This document shows positions 60,445 through 64,000 of a stretch of DNA of 64,000 nt, one piece after another; positions within the stretch are counted from its first letter, which is position 1, and every line of letters starts with the position of its first letter. Made by a program: the position numbers and the translations under genes. Source of the DNA: JBBDXI01 sp040902425 (GTDB lineage Bacteria > Planctomycetota > Phycisphaerae > Phycisphaerales > UBA1924); contig JBBDXI010000028.1 of assembly GCA_040902425.1 (NCBI GenBank), positions 62,001-126,000 on the forward strand, in the 5' to 3' direction. The notes beneath the pieces are model-generated. The model did no database searches and was not told the DNA's origin. It saw only the letters and a program-made list of their open reading frames with translations.

Positions 60445-63400
60445 CTAGGGCCCGTCGCGCCGGCGGCGGCGTTCCGGGCGTCCGCCCTCGCGCTCCGTGG
60501 GAGGGGCGGCCTCGGCCCGTGTCTCGGGGGAGAGGGACCGCTCGACGCCCATCGTCCGCGTGATGAACTCGTACTGGAGTCGCTGGTAGTGCCGGCCGCC
60601 GACGCCGTGCCGGGCGTCGGGGTAGAACATCATCTCGAACTGCTTCCCGGCCTGCTGGAGGGCGCGGGCGAGGCGGGTCGCGTTCTCCAGGTGCACGTTG
60701 TCGTCGATCATGCCGTGGACGAGCAGGAGCCGTCCGTGGAGGGTGCGGGCGGCGCCGACCACGCTGGTGACCTTGTACCCCTCGGGGTTCTCCTGGGGGG
60801 TGAGCATGAAGCGCTCGGTGTAGATGCTGTCGTAGTCGCGCCAGTCGGTGACGGGGGCCCCGGCGATGCCCGCCGCGAAGAGGGTGCTGCGGGCGAGGCA
60901 GTAGGAGGTCATGAAGCCGCCGTAGCTGTGGCCGCTCATGCCGACCCGCGCCGCGTCGGCCCAGGGCTGGGCGCCGACCCAGCGGATGGCGGTCTCGATG
61001 TCCCTGAGTTCCGGGACGCCGAGCTGCTTGTAGGCGGCCCACGCGGAGACGGCCCCTTTGCCGCTGGCGCTGCGGGGGTCGCACCGGAAGACGACAATGC
61101 CGCTGGCGGCGAGGACCTGGTCCCAGAGGCGCCCGCCGCCCCAGGAGTCGCTCACCTGCGGGGCGTGGGGCCCGCCGTAGGTCATGTACCAGACGGGGTA
61201 CCGGCGGGAGGGGTCGAAGTCCGTGGGCTTCAGGAGGCTGGCCTCGAGCACGAAGCCGTCGTCGGTGGTGATGGTGAACAGTTCCGTCGGCGCGACGCGA
61301 TAGCGGGCGAGGTCGCGGACGGGGTTGGTGTCGAGCATCCGGATCAGCGAGCCGTCGCGGGCGTCGCGCAGGGCGACACGGGGGCGCTGCTCGCTGCTCG
61401 ACCACGAATCGATGAAGTACCCGGCGCTGGGGCTCACGTCGGCCCGGTGCCCGCCGCGCTCGGTGGTCAGGCGCGTCGGCTCGCCGCCCCCGAGGGGGAC
61501 GCTGTAGAGATTGTCGGCGATGTGGGTGTCGAGCGTGCCGCTGACGAAGAGGCGGCCGCCCTCCTCATCGACATGGGCGATCGAGCGGGCCTCCCACTCG
61601 CCCTCCGTGATGGCCCTCAGGAGTTCGCCCTCGGGCGAGTAGCGGTAGATGTGTTTCCATCCGGTACGCTCGCTCATGAGCAGGAACGAGCCATCCTTGA
61701 GGAACCTGAGGGCGGGCGGGGCATCGACCCAGGCCTTCGTCGTCTCGCGGAGGAGCTTCCTGGCCTCGCCGCCGTCGGGTGGGGCGTGGACGATGTCCAG
61801 CCAGCTCTGAACGCGGTTCTGCACATAGGCGTAGACGCGCGAGGAGTCGGGCCACCAGCCCACGCCCGTGATCAGCATGTCCTCCGGCGTGTAGGCGGAA
61901 AGGTCCACCTCGCTCGGATCACCGCCGGCGGCGGGCACGGTGAACAGCTTCACCCGCGGGTTGGGCTCGCCGGGCTTGGGGTACGGGGTCATCTCGACGC
62001 GCTGGTCGCCGCGGGCGGGGCCGTTGACGATGGCGAAGTCCTTGACGGGCTCGTCGTCGAGTTGGAGGTACGCCAGGCGCGAGGAGTCGGGGGACCACCA
62101 GAACGCCTGCCAGCTGCGGTTGAAGAGCTCCTCGAAATAGACCCAGTCGTTCTTGCCGTTGCGGAGGCGGTCGTGCCCGCCCTGGGTGAGGGCCCGCTCG
62201 GTCTGCGTCTGCAGATCCACGACCCAGAGGTCGTTGTCGCGGATAAAGGCGACGAACGCCGCGTCGGGACTGAGCGTCGGGATCTCCTCGCGCCCGGGTG
62301 TGCTGGTGAGGCGGGCGGCGCTGCTGCCGTCGAACTTCACCATGTACAGGTCGTTCTGGTGCTCGAAAACCCCGACGGTGCGGGCCTTGTCCGTGCGCAT
62401 GCCCGGGCGGCGGGCGATCGAGTCCGCGGTACGGCGGTCGATGGTGGGCAGCTCGCGCAGGGCCGCGGCGATCTTCGCGGTGTCTTGGAAGGGCTCGGAG
62501 CGGCCGGTGGCCGCGTGGACCTTCAGGGTGCGTCCCTCGCGGGACTGAAGGTAGTGCTCGCCGTCTTCCAGCCAGGAGAGGCCGCCGAGGGGCGAGCCGT
62601 TGAGGTTGGGTGTTCGGTCGGACCCGTACGCCTCCTCGAAGCTCAGCCGGCGGGGGGCCTCGCGCTTCTCCGGGAGGGGGGCCGCCTCGGCGGCGAGGAT
62701 GGCCGCGGGCCCCGGGACTCGCGCGACGGGGAACTCGCCGCCCTGCTTGAGATCGGCGTCGAAGAAGTTCCAGGTCGCCAGTCCGTCGCCCGCCTCGGGC
62801 TCGAGCAGGTACGCCGCGAGCTGTCCAAGGGGCTGCGCGGTGCGGACCAGCATCGATCCGGCGGGGACCCGACGCGACGCCTCGGCGTCCGTCCCGCGGA
62901 TGGTCGCCAGCTCGTGCCCCTGGAACGGGCGGACCGCGCGGCTGAGGGACTCGATCGTGAGCGACGAAAGGTCGAGCTCGATGTCCTCGCGCATCTCCTC
63001 CACGCGGATGCCGTGGCGCTGGAGCGTCTCGGTCACCGCCGTGAGCGAGGATGGGTACACGTACGCGTGAGGGCGCGGAACGGTCTTCTCCGCCTCGAAG
63101 CGCGTGAACAGGTCGACCTCGTACTCCTTCTCGCCCTTCGGCACAGGCCGGCGGCCCTGAAGCTCCTCCTCGAAACCGAGGATGACGGCTCTCTCCGGAG
63201 CGGCGACCATGCGGGAGCGGATGGCGATGGTGGCATCGCGGCCAGACTCGGCGCGGCGGTCGGCGGCCTGCACGAGCTCCGCGATCGCCTCGCGGTCCGA
63301 GGCCGCCCTCTCCAGGCACGCCCGGACGAACTCGACCTGCGCCCGCGTGCGGTCCTTGAAGGGGGCGTAGGAGTACGACTCGGTCAGGATGCCGATCCGG

Positions 63401-64000
63401 CCCCTCATCCCGACGTAGTTGATGCCGTAACGCGGCTGGTCGGGGTAGGTCTCCCAGCGGGTGTGGTCCCTCTCGAAGTTGCCGTACCAGAACGTGTCGA
63501 AGCCGGCCTTCTCGCGGACCTGCGCGGCCACGGCGGGCAGGAACGAGTCGCGCGTGTATTCGACGATCCCGCGGTCGCCGGCGGGGTTCTTCGGGCCGTC
63601 GTAGGTGAGCAGGTAACGGTGGAGGGAGCCGTTGGTCGTGTGCGTGTCCACGACGATGGCCGGGTCCCACTCGTTCATGAACGCGACGAGCGCCCGTGTC
63701 TCGGGCGCCTCGAGCTTCACGAAGTCGCGGTTGAGGTCGAGGCCGGCAGCGTTCTCGCGGGTGCCGACTCGCTCCGGGCCCGCCTGGCCGGGACGCAGCC
63801 GCGCGGCGTCGCCGACCTTCTCGTTGCCATCCACGTTGTAGACCGGGACGATCGCGACCACCAGGTCCTTCAGGAGCGGGTGCGAGGCCTTCGCGCTCTC
63901 GCCCTCTGCGCCCTCCGCTGGGCGCCCCTTGAGCGCGAGCTCGTGGGCGAGCGCGAGCAGGCCCTCCTTCCCGTCGCACTCGCCCGAGTGGATGCCGCCG
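60445..64000 (-). CDS. Fused M14 metallocarboxypeptidase and S9 DPP-IV-type serine peptidase (5' end outside window)
   Basis: One open frame from the window edge to TAG 60445, 1184 residues visible. The N-terminal part is M14: the zinc motif HxxE at the very edge (GGIHSGECDGKEG), NVDGN, LDLNRDF with Arg, the third zinc ligand in VVDTHTTNG and the catalytic Glu in GILTESYSY. A linker domain (LGQLAAYLLEPEAGDGLATW) leads into a DPP-IV N-terminal propeller (DWVYFEELFNRSWQAFWWSP), then an alpha/beta hydrolase with Ser in GHSYGGF, Asp in HGMIDDNVH and His in DARHGV. Both catalytic sets appear complete. The signal peptide would lie outside the window. Confidence 0.9.
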   Translation of the reverse strand, partial: GGIHSGECDGKEGLLALAHELALKGRPAEGAEGESAKASHPLLKDLVVAIVPVYNVDGNEKVGDAARLRPGQAGPERVGTRENAAGLDLNRDFVKLEAPETRALVAFMNEWDPAIVVDTHTTNGSLHRYLLTYDGPKNPAGDRGIVEYTRDSFLPAVAAQVREKAGFDTFWYGNFERDHTRWETYPDQPRYGINYVGMRGRIGILTESYSYAPFKDRTRAQVEFVRACLERAASDREAIAELVQAADRRAESGRDATIAIRSRMVAAPERAVILGFEEELQGRRPVPKGEKEYEVDLFTRFEAEKTVPRPHAYVYPSSLTAVTETLQRHGIRVEEMREDIELDLSSLTIESLSRAVRPFQGHELATIRGTDAEASRRVPAGSMLVRTAQPLGQLAAYLLEPEAGDGLATWNFFDADLKQGGEFPVARVPGPAAILAAEAAPLPEKREAPRRLSFEEAYGSDRTPNLNGSPLGGLSWLEDGEHYLQSREGRTLKVHAATGRSEPFQDTAKIAAALRELPTIDRRTADSIARRPGMRTDKARTVGVFEHQNDLYMVKFDGSSAARLTSTPGREEIPTLSPDAAFVAFIRDNDLWVVDLQTQTERALTQGGHDRLRNGKNDWVYFEELFNRSWQAFWWSPDSSRLAYLQLDDEPVKDFAIVNGPARGDQRVEMTPYPKPGEPNPRVKLFTVPAAGGDPSEVDLSAYTPEDMLITGVGWWPDSSRVYAYVQNRVQSWLDIVHAPPDGGEARKLLRETTKAWVDAPPALRFLKDGSFLLMSERTGWKHIYRYSPEGELLRAITEGEWEARSIAHVDEEGGRLFVSGTLDTHIADNLYSVPLGGGEPTRLTTERGGHRADVSPSAGYFIDSWSSSEQRPRVALRDARDGSLIRMLDTNPVRDLARYRVAPTELFTITTDDGFVLEASLLKPTDFDPSRRYPVWYMTYGGPHAPQVSDSWGGGRLWDQVLAASGIVVFRCDPRSASGKGAVSAWAAYKQLGVPELRDIETAIRWVGAQPWADAARVGMSGHSYGGFMTSYCLARSTLFAAGIAGAPVTDWRDYDSIYTERFMLTPQENPEGYKVTSVVGAARTLHGRLLLVHGMIDDNVHLENATRLARALQQAGKQFEMMFYPDARHGVGGRHYQRLQYEFITRTMGVERSLSPETRAEAAPPTEREGGRPERRRRRDGP

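Noticed and set aside
1..64000. CRISPR array, insertion sequence, prophage or integrative element
   Set aside because: No direct-repeat/spacer array, transposase, integrase or terminal inverted repeats were seen; gene content and base composition look uniform throughout.

Overview
The window is a contiguous, gene-dense, very GC-rich bacterial chromosome segment with no insertion sequence, phage gene, CRISPR array or confident RNA gene. Three traits point to a member of the Planctomycetota, most likely Phycisphaerae: 30-residue C-terminal dockerin-like repeats on a secreted beta-propeller protein, PEP-CTERM proteins with a VPLPP-type signal beside an exosortase, and a clade II-like (Sec-exported) nitrous oxide reductase cluster. 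The assignment is inference from these traits. Genes are tightly packed, and ATGA or GTGA stop/start overlaps recur.

Layout. 1-678: 3' end of a secreted galactose-oxidase-like protein. 969-4596 (minus): metal-homeostasis operon (HMA protein, CBS-pair protein, beta-repeat protein, a 40-residue remnant of a universal stress protein, copper-type P1B ATPase). 4809-7708: FixL-like PAS/GAF histidine kinase and NarL/FixJ-type regulator. 7904-15620: nitrous oxide respiration genes (dihaem cytochrome c, nosZ, a NosB-like membrane domain fused in frame to nosD, nosF, nosY, nosL). 15793-20287: a DUF4139 protein, a membrane-anchored sigma-region-4-like protein, an exostosin-like glycosyltransferase and a lipoprotein.

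20307-50339 (plus) is a large exopolysaccharide and surface-protein locus. It holds seven GT4/GT2-type glycosyltransferases, a Wzx-like flippase, a Wzy-like polymerase, a 2OG-Fe(II) oxygenase, an asparagine-synthase-like amidotransferase, a nucleotide-sugar dehydrogenase and a WecG/TagA enzyme. These are followed by a degenerate nucleotidyltransferase, an exosortase, an EpsI/DUF3485 protein, a Wzz/BY-kinase-like protein, an initiating sugar transferase, a 1558-residue TPR protein and three tandem paralogous PEP-CTERM proteins. The whole set looks like one system for building a polysaccharide and sorting proteins to it. The minus-strand rmlA-C-D-B operon at 50368-53613 would supply dTDP-L-rhamnose.

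53790-64000 holds an NTF2-like lipoprotein, an M61 peptidase with a PDZ domain, an HD protein, a BtpA-family protein, a GH36-like glycoside hydrolase with an NPCBM module, and a very large protein cut by the window end that joins an M14 metallocarboxypeptidase to a DPP-IV-type S9 serine peptidase.

Most unusual items: the M14-S9 fusion, the NosB-NosD reading-frame fusion, the exosortase with three clustered substrate paralogs (two of which have recognisable promoters of the same architecture), the truncated stress protein inside the copper operon, and the sigma-like protein with a C-terminal membrane anchor.
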